DNA of 64,000 nucleotides from Combretum micranthum (Eukaryota > Streptophyta > Magnoliopsida > Myrtales > Combretaceae). The DNA lies in the NCBI GenBank assembly GCA_024138025.1, contig JAMXBD010002805.1, positions 97,592-161,591 of the forward strand, read 5' to 3'. A program made the translations under genes and the position numbers. The notes beneath the pieces were generated by a model. The model saw only the letters and a program-made list of their open reading frames with translations, was not told the origin of the DNA and did no database searches. This document shows positions 1 to 12,318 of the stretch, one piece after another. Position 1 is the stretch's first letter. Each line of letters begins with the position of its first letter.

Positions 1-574
1 GCTTGTTGACTTTTAGGGTTCCGTTTTGATTTCCGATTTTACTGAGTTATTCGTAAGATCGTATAATTTTTGAGTTTTGATCGTTTTAAAATTTTAGCTC
101 GAAATTTATGTTTTATTTTATTTGTGATTATTTAATAGTTTTTAGTTCTCGGAATCGTTTAACCGAGTCTAGGGTTATGAGTTGACTCAGTTTGACTTTT
201 GGTGAGAATTTGAAATTTGTGATTTTGAAATTTATCGAAGGTTTTAAGATTTTGCTGTTGATCGTTATTTGGATATATTGTCTTGATTTGCGTGTTAGGA
301 AACGGTTAGGTGATTTAATTGATGTACGGACGTTGATTAAACCGTAGTTAGACTTTATATTTCGTTTCAAGGGTTCTGTTTTCTTAAGATTGAGAAAACT
401 CGTTTTTGTTCTCATTTGGAATTAAGTTTTAACTTGGTTCGAGTTTTAGGGTTTCGTTTCCGGTATTTGACTCGGTCAGAATTGAGTTTTAATCTCAAGT
501 TGATTTTTCGGGTTTTTGATATTTATACTTCTAGAATTATTTTTAAGGATTATGAAAATTTTTGGGGGTTTACA
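1..574 (-). mobile_element. LTR H, 5'-most part of a long Ty3/gypsy LTR, cut by window edge
   Basis: On the minus strand the copy begins TGTAAACCCCC at 574 and runs down to position 1. It is alignable by eye with the start of LTR D (about 18950-19473): both share the stretch around GTTGACTTTTAGGGTTCC, the TTCACCGAAG-type segment and the final AAAATTT before the terminal TGTAAACCC. The sequence just above 574 is protease coding DNA of element E, not a polypurine tract. This copy is therefore more likely a separate insertion into E than the 3' LTR of E. Its other end and target duplication lie outside the window. Confidence 0.75.
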
Positions 575-905
575 CTTATCCTACGAATTCCACTTTCTTG
601 CTCCTACAATCCACCTTAGCTTCTACCATGGATAACCAACTCATTCCGAGAATTACTTCATACTTGCTTATTTCCACAACTATAAAGTTGGTGGTAGCTT
701 CATGGCCTCGTATCTTCATGGAGCAATTCCTTATTACCTCTTTGGTAGTCACACACTACCCGTGGGGGTTTTTATGTGAAAACTGGTTGTGGTTGTGGAG
801 ATGGGTAAACTGGTCTTCAAAGCTATACTAGCGGCGACAAAGGAATGTGTTGCATCGATGTCGAAGAGGGTATAAGCGGTCTGGTCTTCTATTTATATGG
901 TTCTA
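575..905 (-). pseudogene. Ty3/gypsy aspartic protease remnant (element E)
   Basis: Minus-strand reading frames give a retropepsin-like active-site segment, here LFDIDATHSF in place of the usual LFD(S/T)GATHSF, so the catalytic Gly is changed (codons near 850-868). About 40 codons further on the frame shifts. The rest reads as the family's C-terminal half, including the block EISKYEVILGMSWL, which matches EMQKYDIILGMVWL of the complete Tekay-type element at 50148-50423. The copy stops abruptly where LTR H begins at 574. It has a frameshift and a missing catalytic residue and is clearly non-functional. It sits directly downstream of the gag remnant on the same strand. Confidence 0.7.
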
Positions 906-1039
906 CATTCACAACGCATGTGTTACTAATCTTATTGTCTTTATCGGGTTTCCTAGGCATTTATCGTTTTCAATTACACATCATATCTCAACACTTTTTA
1001 TGCTCAATAGATACAAAAAAAAAAAAAAAAAACAGATAT

Positions 1040-2410
1040 TTATAGATCAAGGCTAACCTGTAACAGGCCACAATCGTACTCCTCTCCATTGTATAGGGCA
1101 GCCACTTCCACTCCTTCCTCCTCGGTATCTTCACAAAGCCATTGCCCTTCAAGGTTGTAGATTCTTAGCCCATGCATGGATGATGCCGAGCGATTTGCAC
1201 TTCCATTCCCACTTCTTGTCGGAGCAGGTCCTCCCAAAGATCTAACAGGTCAAACCGTTGCAGATTTTCTTTGAGGACACTCATTGGCAAAATGTGCAAT
1301 CTACTTGCATACAAAACAATTCGTAGAAGCCTTCTTTAGGCAATCTGGAATCTTATGGCTCAGGTTGCCATAGAAATAACATTTGTTCTGGAGGAGGGGG
1401 CATCTCTTTGAGTATTGCGCTTCTTTGCTCTTCCAACAAGTTACTGTTGCCTTAGAAACATCTTTCCATTTACTGACATTTCCTTTAAAGTGGCTAATAG
1501 GCTTAAACCTCTTAGAAGGGAAATAGGAGCTTGTCGCCGGTTGAAATTTCTTCCCGAACACATGTACCTTTCTCTCAGAAGTCCATCTTTCCTTTTCTTG
1601 GCCCCTTCGACAATTCTTGCTCTTTCTACTAATTCCTTGAAGGTACGAATGTCAAATTCTTCTAACCGCATCCTCTAATCTTCATCCAGCCTATTTAGGA
1701 ACACTTGACGTTTCAGCTCTTCACTGTAGTTATAGGAATCAGGAGCATACTATAGGAGTCGGCTGAACTCCGTCTCATACTATTCTATGGATCTTCCCTT
1801 TTGAGATATGTGTAAGAAATCCGCATTATACCTCACTCTTAGACTTTTCGAGAAATAGGTTGCTAAAAAATCGTTCTGAAAGATATCCCAGTTGATGGGT
1901 GGTGGCAATTCTTGACTCTTTGACTCCCACCAGAGTTAAGCATTAAACCTCAACAAGTAAGTACCATAGCTTAGTCAAAGATGATGGGGAACTTCATAGA
2001 TGGCAAAAGATCGCTCTATCTATGCAAGCCAATCATCGGCTTCATCTAGTTTTTTAAAGGCTCCACCAAAGTAACGGTTACTTTTGATGAAATCTGAAGT
2101 GAAGTCTTGTATGGTCGAGGTAGTGGTGGAGGCAGCAAAGGTGCATATTTGATTAAGCATTATGGTGTACCGGTCCATGTACGGATGCTTGGGGTGCTTG
2201 TTGGGGTGGCGCTTGAGCTGGTGCCGGTGGTGGCATATTCATTTGTTGTTGCTGAGCTAACACATTTAGGAGTTGTGTTAATTGACCAAGCGTCGCTTGT
2301 AAATTGCCTTACGAATTCGGGGGCGGAGCTACAGGGGACACTTCTAGTTGGTTTGCTTCCTCTGGTGGATTATTCGATGTACGCCTTTCTCTTGGTCGTC
2401 CTCTTCTAGG
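1040..2410 (-). pseudogene. Ty3/gypsy gag remnant (element E)
   Basis: A decayed Gag lies on the minus strand. From about 2410 down there is a Pro/Gln-rich N-terminus. The capsid-like domain follows at 2090-1650, with recognisable EELKRQVF-like and EEFDIRTFKELVERARIVE segments (1671-1441). The region 1561-1301 is the nucleocapsid zone. Its zinc knuckles are visible but broken: CWKSKEAQYSKRC has lost one Cys and CYFYGNLSHKIPDC has another altered. The last segment (1237-1040) is a Gly/Ser stretch followed by an acidic tail and a possible splice donor at 1057. Stops and frameshifts occur throughout. The plus-strand open frame at 2107-2409 is only the reverse complement of this gag. Homology is to the gag of the complete element at 48532-49805. 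Confidence 0.75.
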
Positions 2411-2709
2411 TTGGCTTTTAAATTTTTGTTACGTAAGTTTCAAACTATTGAGTCTTTTGCGTGTTAGGTTATGAAAATTGTGGAAATTTTGGTAGTTCAA
2501 TTATATAAAGAAATACATAATATTGAAGAAATTTAAGCAATTAAGTCAATAAATAAAATTTGTTCAAACTAGAATACTTCATTAAATCAAAAGCATTCAA
2601 GGGCATGAAACTCGTACATAGAAGAAATCAAAGCTTACAAGAGAAATTCAAAAACACAACAACATCAAATACCTTTCTAAAAACATAAATCAAACTTCTA
2701 ATCTATCCT

Positions 2710-2973
2710 ACATCCTAGGTCAATTTGGCTACAAAATTTTAGTTGGACACATGGGATTTGCTTGGGTGGATCCTTCCTTCTTTCCTTCTTTGGTCATCCA
2801 TCATGGTAAAGGGGTCATGTCACGGTGATTGGGGCTAGGAGTCATCCATGGCTTTTTTGCTATGAATTACCTTAGGTAGCTTCAAACTGTCATCCTTTTT
2901 CCTTTATTGGAGGGTTGACTGCTAGATGTGCTAGGTTCCCCTTGATCATAATCCATTCACGATGCATGCCCTT
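2710..2973 (-). pseudogene. Pre-gag frame of element E, 3' part
   Basis: This is the continuation of the minus-strand reading frame at 6293-7190 after removal of LTR G. The frame crosses the insertion point in register once one copy of the 5-bp target duplication is discounted. It has several in-frame stops and is rich in Ser, Lys and Pro. No conserved domain is recognised. It ends about 300 bp before the gag N-terminus. Confidence 0.45.
2969..2973. repeat. Target-site duplication of solo LTR G (left)
   Basis: CCCTT here and again at 6293-6297, immediately outside the TG...CA ends of LTR G. The match is perfect. Confidence 0.9.
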
Positions 2974-5900
2974 TGTAAATCTCCGAAATTTTTGGATTCA
3001 AATTATAGTTTAAAACCTAATCAGAAGTCAACCGGATTTTCCAGAGTCAACAAAACCCTAGTTTACCATAACCGCTTAAGTCCGGCATTGCCGTTTTCTC
3101 TAGCCCTAGAAACGAAGTGGGAATAATTAGCTATAATGGTTCGTAATAGCTATAGGTTACGTAAAAATATCAGTTTTGCAAAATTCAAGTGTCCTTAGAA
3201 CCCTATCGGACACAGTTCTCGAAAAACATGTTCTAGAGCTCGGAATAGGAAAAATATTTCAAATATACCATTAGACTCATAAAAATATAAGATTTCCAAA
3301 AATATCAATTTCGTAATTTTTCGATAGCTAAAAATATCAATATCGCTTTTATACGCGTATTTTCTTACTATCGGTATTAAATTGTCATGTCTACTTTTAC
3401 ATTACTTTATTTTCTACTATTCTACACTATTCACCTATCTCTGCTTTTTCTTACAACCTACTCTTACAAACCATACAGCTATTTCTTACACATTTTTATT
3501 TCCAATACAATTTCACATCTTTCATTTCTTACTTTTAATTAACAAAATAACAAAAAAAAAATTTCCTCTCTCTTTCCCCTCAAATTTGCGCCGGCTACAC
3601 TCCCTTTATGCCTCAATTTGTTTTATTTTTCACTTATTTAATTAACATAAATTATCTCCCATATTTTCCTATAAATACCCCCATCATACCTTCACTTCTT
3701 TCACACCACTTCTTTACTAAAGTTACTCTCTCAAAATCTCTCAAGAATTCTCTCCAAGAAGTCTCTTACAAGAAGTTCCTCTCTTCTTCTTTCTTCTAGG
3801 TAATATGCTTTCAAGAATTTCCTATGTTCATCTATTTAGTATGAACTTAGTATGTGTTTTCTAAAACCATGAAGGTTAAGAAAGCAACAATAGGTTCATA
3901 CTTTGTTTTTTATCATAATCACAATTCCTTTATGTTCCTTTATGATTCCTTTATGTTCATAACTATCTAAATATCTATATAGCTATATATATATTATTTA
4001 GAGCAATATAAGCTCAATGTCTTGCAATTTATTTACCTTCATGCAATTTATTTACTTCATTGCAATTTATTTAATTTCAAGTTGTTTTAAGACTAGTCAT
4101 TCTAGTCTTAAACTTGTCATCATCAAGTCAAAACAATTCCTTTTCTTTTCTTTTTGGGACTAGTCTTTCTTAGTCCTAGGGTACCTAGATGAAGCTAAGG
4201 TCCCAATACTTGATTTACTTTCTTATTTGCTTAATCTTTCAAGTTATTATGTTCCTTTATATTTCTATAGTTTATGATTCATATTCATGCATGAACATAA
4301 TGTTTTTGTCTCAACAAAAATAAACGAGGAAGTGTTTTCTTAAACTAAAGGTTCTTTTTAAATAAATGTAGAAAATAAATTTCTTAAAGAACTCATGAAC
4401 ATGCTTAGAAATGATTTTTCTTAAATAAACAAAAAGTTTTATAAAAACTTATTTTTCTTCAAGTATTAGAAATTCTTTTTAAATCATTACAAGAAACAAA
4501 AATATCATTTTATTACTTTTAAAAGTTGTTGGAATCTAAGTTTAGAAAATAAAACCACTCCTTAGGAATTTAAAGTAATCACAAGAGATTAAATTTAGAA
4601 AAAAGGAATATTCATCTCAAATAACTCAAGATCTTTTCAAAAGTAAAATGAATATTCCAATAAATCTCAAGTTCAACATCTTTTAAACTTTACTTTTTCA
4701 TAAGTTGAGACAACTTCATTTACTTCATCCAATTGTTATGAGTCAATACATATATGTATATATCTTCCAAAAAGTTTATAAAAATACTTGAAACATTCAT
4801 CTCTTCAAGTGAGTTTATTTAAAAAGAGGAACTTAAGTTTTTACAAATTCGTGGAGAATCTGGTCGCTACTTCTTCGGGACCCAAATGACTTAGTTTTAT
4901 TAAAATAAGTTTAGAAATGTGTATATCTTTTTGAGTAGGTAGAAAACAATATATTATATGCGAAATTCCGAGTTAAAATGAGTTAGTTATGGCCATTTTA
5001 AGTTGGAATTTCCTCTTACACGATTTTACCGCGATTTTAAGAAAAGTTAGAATCTTCAAGAAGAGAAATTTCATGAAATACTCATTTTGGGTATTCTTCT
5101 TGATTAGATAATCTCGAGGAGGATTGTTCGTATCCCGAAGATTACTACGATTAGTGGAAATCCGGAATGACTCATCCATTTCAAGAAAGGTGTCATCATG
5201 GCCGAGTGAGTTTACTCCCCGTTATTTTTTTCATACTCTTGATTGTGCTTGTAAAATTAGTTGCACTAGAATTTAGGCAAAATCAAAAGGAAGTGTACGA
5301 TAATATGTTGAAAGAATACTAAGTATATCGAAACTTGATTTGTTTGTAATAAAGTTATATGTGCATTAATATCTTGAAGTGTTTGAAATTGGTTGATTAC
5401 TTGAAAGAAGTTAAATGTAACTACTAGACTTTAATTAAGAAATTATTCATGCACTTCATATGTTGAGTCACATTTCATTCACTACTATACAATTGGTGGG
5501 ACAAGTGTATAATAGTGGTGATAGGCAGAACCGGTATATCATGTAAATGGTGAGTAGAAGCCGGTAAAAACTACAAAAATTGGTGGCTAGTAGGAGCCTG
5601 TAATAACTACAAGTTTTTGATGGCGTATAGGAGCCAGCAAGATCTATAAAAGTATTTTTAAAAGTTGTAGCTGTAATTGGACTGAATACCCAACCCCGAA
5701 TGAAGGGCGTAATTCATTCAACATATGATTCCTGGAATGTCATATGTCTTGTATGCTCACGTGGTTGTTGCATTCTATATGTTTGAATAATAAACTTGGT
5801 TGATAATTTACTTTGAGTATGAATTTTGGGATTTACTCACTAAGCCCATAAGCTTACACCCCTATAGGTATTTGTATTCTCAGGAACACCTATTTTTGTG

Positions 5901-6292
5901 CCTAAGGCCTCCCCGTATCCGTGTAAGTTTTATATATTGAAGCTTTTGGAGGAAATATGCTCGAAGACTTAGATTAGAATTCCTTTGAAATCTTTAATGT
6001 AATATTTTGGATGTTGTAAAGATTATCACGATCCTTGGGATTAGTGGAGTATGCCCCTAAGAAATAATGTAATAGACCTTTGGTTATTAATGATATAATA
6101 TGTTTTATTTCTGGATTCTTGTATGTTCATTTTTACTTGCTTAAACTATGCTTCCCAAAAGTGTCTCCTATTATCGCGCTAGACGCCTTACATGTAATAC
6201 TAAGGCTTTCGCATGACTAAGGTAGTCATTCTTAAGCCTTGATATTATATGTGGCGGGCTGCCACGTTTAGAGTACCCTTCGGGGTGTGACA
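2974..6292 (+). mobile_element. Solo LTR G (long Tekay-like Ty3 LTR family)
   Basis: The copy starts TGTAAATCTCC and ends CTTCGGGGTGTGACA. It is flanked by identical 5-bp repeats CCCTT at 2969-2973 and 6293-6297, the expected Ty3/gypsy target duplication. Element E sequence continues in the same frame on both sides, so G inserted into E and then lost its internal region by LTR-LTR recombination. A TATA box (TATAAATA, 3670) is followed by an AG|GTAA donor-like site at 3800. A hairpin block lies at 4087-4111, and about three GGAGCC-type 36-bp repeats lie near 5545-5650. The copy is about 3.3 kb and carries one copy of the subfamily-diagnostic segment near 4190. No coding region was seen. Confidence 0.9.
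3670..3802 (+). promoter_or_regulatory. LTR G core promoter and leader donor-like site
   Basis: TATAAATA lies at 3670-3677, followed by a C-rich stretch and a pyrimidine-rich leader. TCTAG|GTAATATG puts a possible 5' splice site at 3800, about 130 nt downstream of the TATA box. The same arrangement recurs in the other copies of this LTR family. Confidence 0.5.
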
Positions 6293-7190
6293 CCCTTCAT
6301 CTGATTCTTCCATCATTACATCCTTGGTTTGATCTCTTATTAGGGGAGTGTGAGATCGACTTCTATTTGGGATGTTTTCATCCGTGGTTGGTTCGACAGG
6401 CTATCCGGAATCATGGTTGACTTCATGGCTATTGGAAACATCATTATCCCATCCGTGATTTACTTGTGGCACTACAGGTTTCATTCCTGGCTTCACTTCT
6501 TCTCTTTCCATTCCTTCCTTTGCTTCTTCCATATCTTCTCCCCATTTGACTTGTTCACATCTTTCTTCCTCTAGCGATGGTGGTGGAGGGGTTTCATCGG
6601 GATGTGGCCACAAATTCCGATAAACTTCGTACCAAAAGAAGTAAGACTCTTCATCTGCTCGTCTCCAATCGGTGTGGTCAACTAGCTTATCGTGGGGATA
6701 GATATATACTAGGCCTATGGAATTCTAAGTTTGAAAGTCAGGGAAAACTAGGGGTCCGTCATTTTGGAAAATGAACGTGGCCTCTTGGAGTATAGGAGTG
6801 GGATTATAATAGCATATGAACCGTTCCATTTCATATATAACCTCCATGTTGGTCTAATTGTTTCGTCTTATGGCATCATATCTTAACCCATCAATCACAT
6901 AATCCCATATAGTGTCACAAAGTCCTCTTCTCCACATGTTACACATTTCTCGAGCGAACCTGGGTCGTCCTACTAGGGCAAACTCCTCACATGAGCTTCT
7001 TACTTTCAATCAATAGTCTACAAGAGTCTCGTCACTTCGCATGTTCAATCATTGGGCCTTAGCTCTAACTTCACCAAAAGTATGCTATAAAAGACAAAGG
7101 AAGTCATTAATTCTTTGTAGAAAATTCTAAGCTTGTCTAACTTATTTAGATATAGGCCGTTGTCTACTTAATTTCGACTTATTTACCCTT
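6293..7190 (-). pseudogene. Pre-gag reading frame of element E, 5' part
   Basis: Between the primer-binding site (7239-7250) and gag, one minus-strand frame can be followed for about 300 codons. It is broken only by a handful of stops, most of them the kind produced by C-to-T change. It contains a Trp/Asp-rich block (CDTIWDYVIDGLRYDA), a segment ending GPLVFPDFQT, then VDHTDWRRADEESY, and a Pro- and Glu-rich tail (6613-6401). A region of similar position and partly similar wording (PPDFRVW, HDHTRVRDDTAYDDD) precedes gag in the complete element at 47360-48240. No known domain is recognised. It could be an extra retroelement ORF or an unusually long gag N-terminus. Confidence 0.45.
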
Positions 7191-7238
7191 TCCTTTTCTA
7201 GATTCATTCTTATTACCTTTATTCCTTTAAACTTGTTA

Positions 7239-7250
7239 CTCTGATACCAA
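7239..7250 (-). other. Primer-binding site of element E (initiator Met-tRNA type)
   Basis: The minus strand reads TTGGTATCAGAG eight bases after the CA end of the LTR at 7258. It is complementary to the 3' end of initiator tRNA-Met. Spacing and sequence match the site of the complete element at 47143-47155. It marks the LTR at 7258-14480 as a 5' LTR. Confidence 0.85.
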
Positions 7251-7257
7251 CTCAAAT

Positions 7258-7973
7258 TGTGACGCCCCGAAGGATACCCTAAACATGGCAGTCTACCATA
7301 TATAATATAAAGACTTAAGAATGACTACCTTAGTCATGCGAAAGTCTCGGTATTACATGTAAGGCGTCTAACACGATAATAGGGAACGCTTTTAGGAAGT
7401 GTGGTCTAAGCAAGTAATATTGAACATACAAGAGTCTAGAAATAAAAATAGATCATAATAATAACAATCAAAAGTCTATTACATTATTCTTAAGGGCATA
7501 CCCCCGCTAAAACTCCAAGGATTGAAATATATAATAGTCTTTACAATAACTTAAATACTACATCAAAAAATTTTAAAGGAATTTTAATTTAATCCTTCTA
7601 GTAGATTTCCTTCAAAAGCTCCCAAAAGAAAACTTATGCCAATATGAGGAGACATCCGGTACAAGAACAGGTGTTCCTGTGAATACAAATATCTATAAGG
7701 GCATAAGCTTTATGGGCTTAGTGAGAATAATCCTAATAATCATACTTAAAACAAAATAACAACCAAGTTTATTAGACAAGCAAATGTAATGCAATAAGCA
7801 CGTGAGCATACAAGACATATGATTTTCCGGGAATCATATGTTGAATGAATTATGCCCTTTATTCGAGGTTAGGTATTTCGGCCTATTATGGCCATCACTT
7901 CTTTTAAAAATCATTTTTACAGATCTTATCGGCTCCTATTCGCCATAAAAAACATGTAGTTATTACCGACTCC
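7258..7973 (-). mobile_element. 5' LTR of element E, 3' portion
   Basis: On the minus strand this ends GGTATCCTTCGGGGCGTCACA, followed by the primer-binding site. At 7973 it is interrupted by solo LTR F and resumes at 11485. The joined order matches the corresponding stretch of LTR G (rc 5500-5650), including the same GGAGCC-type repeats. Confidence 0.8.
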
Positions 7974-10900
7974 TACCACACCCCAAAGGGTACCCTAAAC
8001 ATAATAGTCCGCCACACTCAATATTAAAGATTAAGTATAACAACCTTAGTCATTCCCAGAAGCTTCGATATTAAGTGTAAGGCGTGCTCTCACAAATTTA
8101 GAGGACCATGTTTTGGAACTATGAGGCTTAAGAAGATATAATAACAAATTAAGGAAAGCGGATTCATAATTTTCATTCATTCATAATAATTGTCTTATAA
8201 GTCTTAAGGGCATTCCCTTGCCAAAATAACTATAATCTATTACAAGAATTTTTCCCATGAAGTCTACATCCAAACTAATTCTAAACTTCATCTAAGAACT
8301 TCTTAACCAAAATAGGAAAAATACCTGACTGTAGGGTCCACATGGCCTTAACCACAAATAGTTAAACTGCAAAACATATCTATAAGGGTATAAGCTAATA
8401 GGCTTGGTGAGAATTATTTCCATAAGTAAATTCTTGAGTAGGAAAATTCAAACAATTTATTTAAGCAATCAAGTGAAATGCAACATACACGTGAGCAAAC
8501 AAGGCATATAGTTTTCTGAGAACTATATGTTGAATGGATTTACGCCCTCCATTTGGGGTTTGGTGATGTATAATCTCAAAATGAGTAGTTTTAGCTACGT
8601 TATGCTTTTTGTCATTACTGCCAAGCATATAAAGTCTTCAGCCATGCTTTTGGATTTTCGCCAAGCATTGGTTTGATTCCATATCGCCAAGCAATCGCTT
8701 TCAATCATAAACGCAAAGTGTTACTTTCAACTGTGCTACTATCCTTCTCACCTAAGGATAATAACCCCATGCAATGTGACTCACTTCGTGGTATGCATGA
8801 ATCAATTTATTTAAGATATTAAAGCATCATTATTATCAAATTAAGGTGATAATAGAATTTCATACATATCAAGTGCTATACTAAAACAAACAATCACTTA
8901 CAATCAATTCCGGATTCAATATTCTTAGAATCCTTTCAAAAATTTTCACATGCATATCAATTTGTCTTTTTTTAATTCTAATGCAACTAAACTACAAGCA
9001 CAATCAAGTAAAGCATTTTAAGTAAATAAACTTACGTTGCCATATCGACACTTCTTCTAAATAGGTGAGTAGCTTAAACAATCCACTTAGTCGAAATAAT
9101 CTTTGGGATACAGGTATTCTTCCTTGGAATCACCTAGTAAAGGAAAATACCCAAAATGAGTATTTCTTAATAATTTTCTTGAAATTTTTCAAAATTATGT
9201 CATAAGAACATCAAAGTTCGCATAGAAAATAATTCCAATTTAAAATGGCCATAACTTGGTCATTTTAACTTGGAATCACGCATATAATATACCGATTCCT
9301 ATCTATTCGAAAAGATCTATCCATTTATAAAACTACTTTCATCAAACTAGGTCATTTAGGCTCCGAAACAATGGCAATCAGATTCACCACGAATTTTCCC
9401 ATCCCAAAAGCATTTTGTTTCAAACATTAAACCATCCAAAAATTGCTTGATATTTACTTTGTTATCTATATAGTTGAGAATTCCTTTTTCATAGATATAT
9501 AGCTTCTATTTCATCCATGCTCAAGTGTTTGTTGTCCCACCAAATTTCTTGAGTAAAATAATGTTAATTAAAAGTGTAGAAAAACCATAGTTTACAAGAA
9601 ATCCATTTTGTAAATCCTTTCAAATGAATATTTTTTTTTTTGTTTTCAAAGAATTATTTCATGTTTATCTTACTATTTTTCTTTAAAAAAAAATTTAATA
9701 CTATTAGATTTTTCTATTTTCCTTTTAGGATTTTTCAATATCGGTGTCACTCTTTCTACAACTTTTCTTTGATCATTACTCAGAAAATCTTTGTTTGAAA
9801 ACTCTCATTCCCTTTTTATGGGATTCCCTTATATTATGTTTGTATGGAAAATATTTTAGTACTAAAATTCATTTTCTTTTGGAAAACAAAATAATATAGA
9901 AATGATTAAAAAGCTTTTCAAAATAAGAGTAGTTTTTTTTTTTTAATTGTAGTGAGTTCTTCCTAAAGTCTTGATGAGAATAAATTTACTTTTGTTAAAC
10001 CATAGATTCTAAATTTTATATAAAACCATTCTTAGGTGATAAAATCTCCTTTTTGTAAAAGCATAATTGAAACTTAAAGGTTTGGACAATAATCTTTATG
10101 GACATGATTATGAGAAATAATAACAAGCAAAAGTGACATAAATAATAAATAAAGTCAAGTATTGGGAGTCTTAGCTTTTCAAGGCTCTTGGGACTAAGAA
10201 GTATACTAGTCCCAAAAAGAAAGAAAAATAAAGAGAAAATTGTTTTGACTTGATGAGGATAAGTTTAAGACTAGAGACAAGTCTTAAAACAACATGAAAT
10301 AAATAAATTACAAAAAAAGAAGTAGATAGATTGCTTTGTATGAAAGTAAATAAATTGCAAGTGAGCTTATATGCTCTAAAGAATATATATATATATATAT
10401 ATATGTAAATACATAATTATACTTAGTTAGATATAATAACAATAATAATATGAGCAAGATAAAGTAACAACATAAATATATAAATAGATATTCATGAACA
10501 AAAACAATACATGAACATAGTGTAGCTTCTATAATATTTAGTTTTTGGAAACTCACACATGGTCATGCAAAGTTACATGACATGGAAAGAAAAACATAAT
10601 AAGAAAATTTACCTAAAAGGATTTTTGGAGTAATATGGGTTTTATGGATGTGGAAGGGGTTTGAAAGTATGTTGAGAGAGTTTTTAGGAGTGTATATGGA
10701 GGGGAGTTTTGAGAGAAGAATTTTAGAGAGATTTGGTAGTGAATTTGTGGGTAGTAAATGTGTGAATGAAGTGAAAGAAGAGGAGGGTATTTATAGGAAA
10801 ATGAGAAGTAAATTTTGTGTGTTTTAAATAAAGAAAAAAAATAAAAGAAATTGAGTGGGAGAGAGAGGGGGGGTGCACCAGCCATCAAAGTAGAGGGGGA

Positions 10901-11484
10901 GGAAGAGAGTTTTATTTTTGTATTTTTGTTGATTAAATGTAATAATAAGTAAAGTAGATGTGAAATAAAGTTATAGGAAAGGTAAAAAGTAAAGATAATA
11001 GATGTATAGAGTGTAAGAATAGGTGTTAGAAAAAATAGAGTAAATTAATAGTATAGAATAGTAATAAATAGTGTAATGTAAAGTAGATATGACTAGTAAA
11101 ATACCGATAGTAAGAAAATACACGTATAATTGCGATATGTTATTTTTACTTACCGAAAAATTATAAAACTGATATTTTTGAAAACCTTATATTATTACGA
11201 GTCTAACGGTATATTCAGAATGTTTTACTATTCCAAGCCCCAGGACACGTTTTGTTCGGGTTCAAAACATTTACGGTTTTACTAATATGATCTTTTTAAG
11301 TTTCCTTATGTTATTACGAACTATTCTACATACTGATCTCTTACTTACTTTCTTAGGGTTGCGAACACGGGATTGCTGGACTTTAACTATTACGTCTAAC
11401 TAAGGTTTTGTTGACTTTAGGGTTTCGATTAACCTTCTAATTAGGGTTTAAGCTAAATCAATCACAAAACTTTGGGGGTTTACA
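7974..11484 (-). mobile_element. Solo LTR F inside the 5' LTR of element E
   Basis: On the minus strand it starts TGTAAACCCCCAAAG at 11484 and ends ACCCTTTGGGGTGTGGTA at 7974, with the terminal CA mutated. The flanking 5-mers are AGAGC and GGAGT on the minus strand. They match at three of five positions, and the two differences are transitions, which fits an aged target duplication. The copy is about 3.5 kb. It carries CTTGGCG-type short repeats (8625-8715) instead of the GGAGCC repeats of its host LTR. A TATA box lies at 10788-10795 and a donor-like AG|GTAA at 10612. A seven-G tract on the plus strand (10868-10874, in GAGAGGGGGGGTGCACC) corresponds to the huge C tract of LTR C. Confidence 0.8.
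10609..10795 (-). promoter_or_regulatory. LTR F core promoter and leader donor-like site
   Basis: The minus strand has TATAAATA beginning at 10795. TTTTAG|GTAAATTT follows, with the putative donor G at 10612, about 183 nt downstream. Confidence 0.45.
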
Positions 11485-12284
11485 GCTCTTGCTAGCCATC
11501 AATTTATGTAGTTTTTACTGGCTCCTACTCGCCACATACATAATATATCAGTTATGTCTATCATCACTATCATACACTTGTCCCACCAATTGTACAATAG
11601 CGAATGCAATATGACTCAACTTATGAAGTGCATGTATCAACTTTTATTTAAAGCCTAGCCATTATTTTTTAATTTCTTGCAAGTGACCAACTAACTTCAG
11701 ACACTTCAACATGCTAATAAACATATAATTTATTACAAACAATTCGTGGCTCGATATGCTTAATACTCTTTCAACATGTTATAAACACTTGAATCTTCAA
11801 TTTTATCTTTTCTTAAATCTAGTGCACTAATTTACAAGCACAACCATAAGCATGAAAAATAAGGGAAGTAGACTCACTCGGCCATGAAGATACTCCTTTA
11901 GTCGAAGTAGTCCTCGGGGTACTCGGTTCCTAAACAAAGGAAATACCCAAAATGAGTATTCCATGGAATTTCTGGTCAAAACTTCTAACTCTGTTTTCTA
12001 GTTGCGTTCAAATTCGTATAGGTGGAAATTCCAACTTAAAATGGCTATAACTTGCTCATTTTAACTAGGAATTTCGTATATAATATACCGTTTTCTACCT
12101 ATTCGAAAAGATCTATCCGTTTCTAAGGTTATTCTTAACATAAAAAGTCATTTGGGTCCCAAAACTGCAGGGTACAGATTTACCATGAAAATTCTAGTTT
12201 TCAAAACTCAAATTTACAAACTTTTCTTTATCAAAAAATACTTGTACCAAAATATAGGTATTATTATAGTTGGAAAAACCTTTA

Positions 12285-12318
<34 letters not shown>

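Noticed and set aside
574..600. LTR H as the 3' LTR of element E
   Set aside because: The sequence before it is protease coding DNA without a polypurine tract, and RT to integrase are missing, so a separate insertion is simpler.
2107..2409. 100-codon plus-strand open frame
   Set aside because: Reverse complement of the gag N-terminal region of element E; no motif of its own.
10613..10888. 91-codon minus-strand frame at the start of the LTR F leader
   Set aside because: Made of pyrimidine-rich leader sequence (Ser, Leu, Phe, Pro codons). Not retained in other LTR copies.
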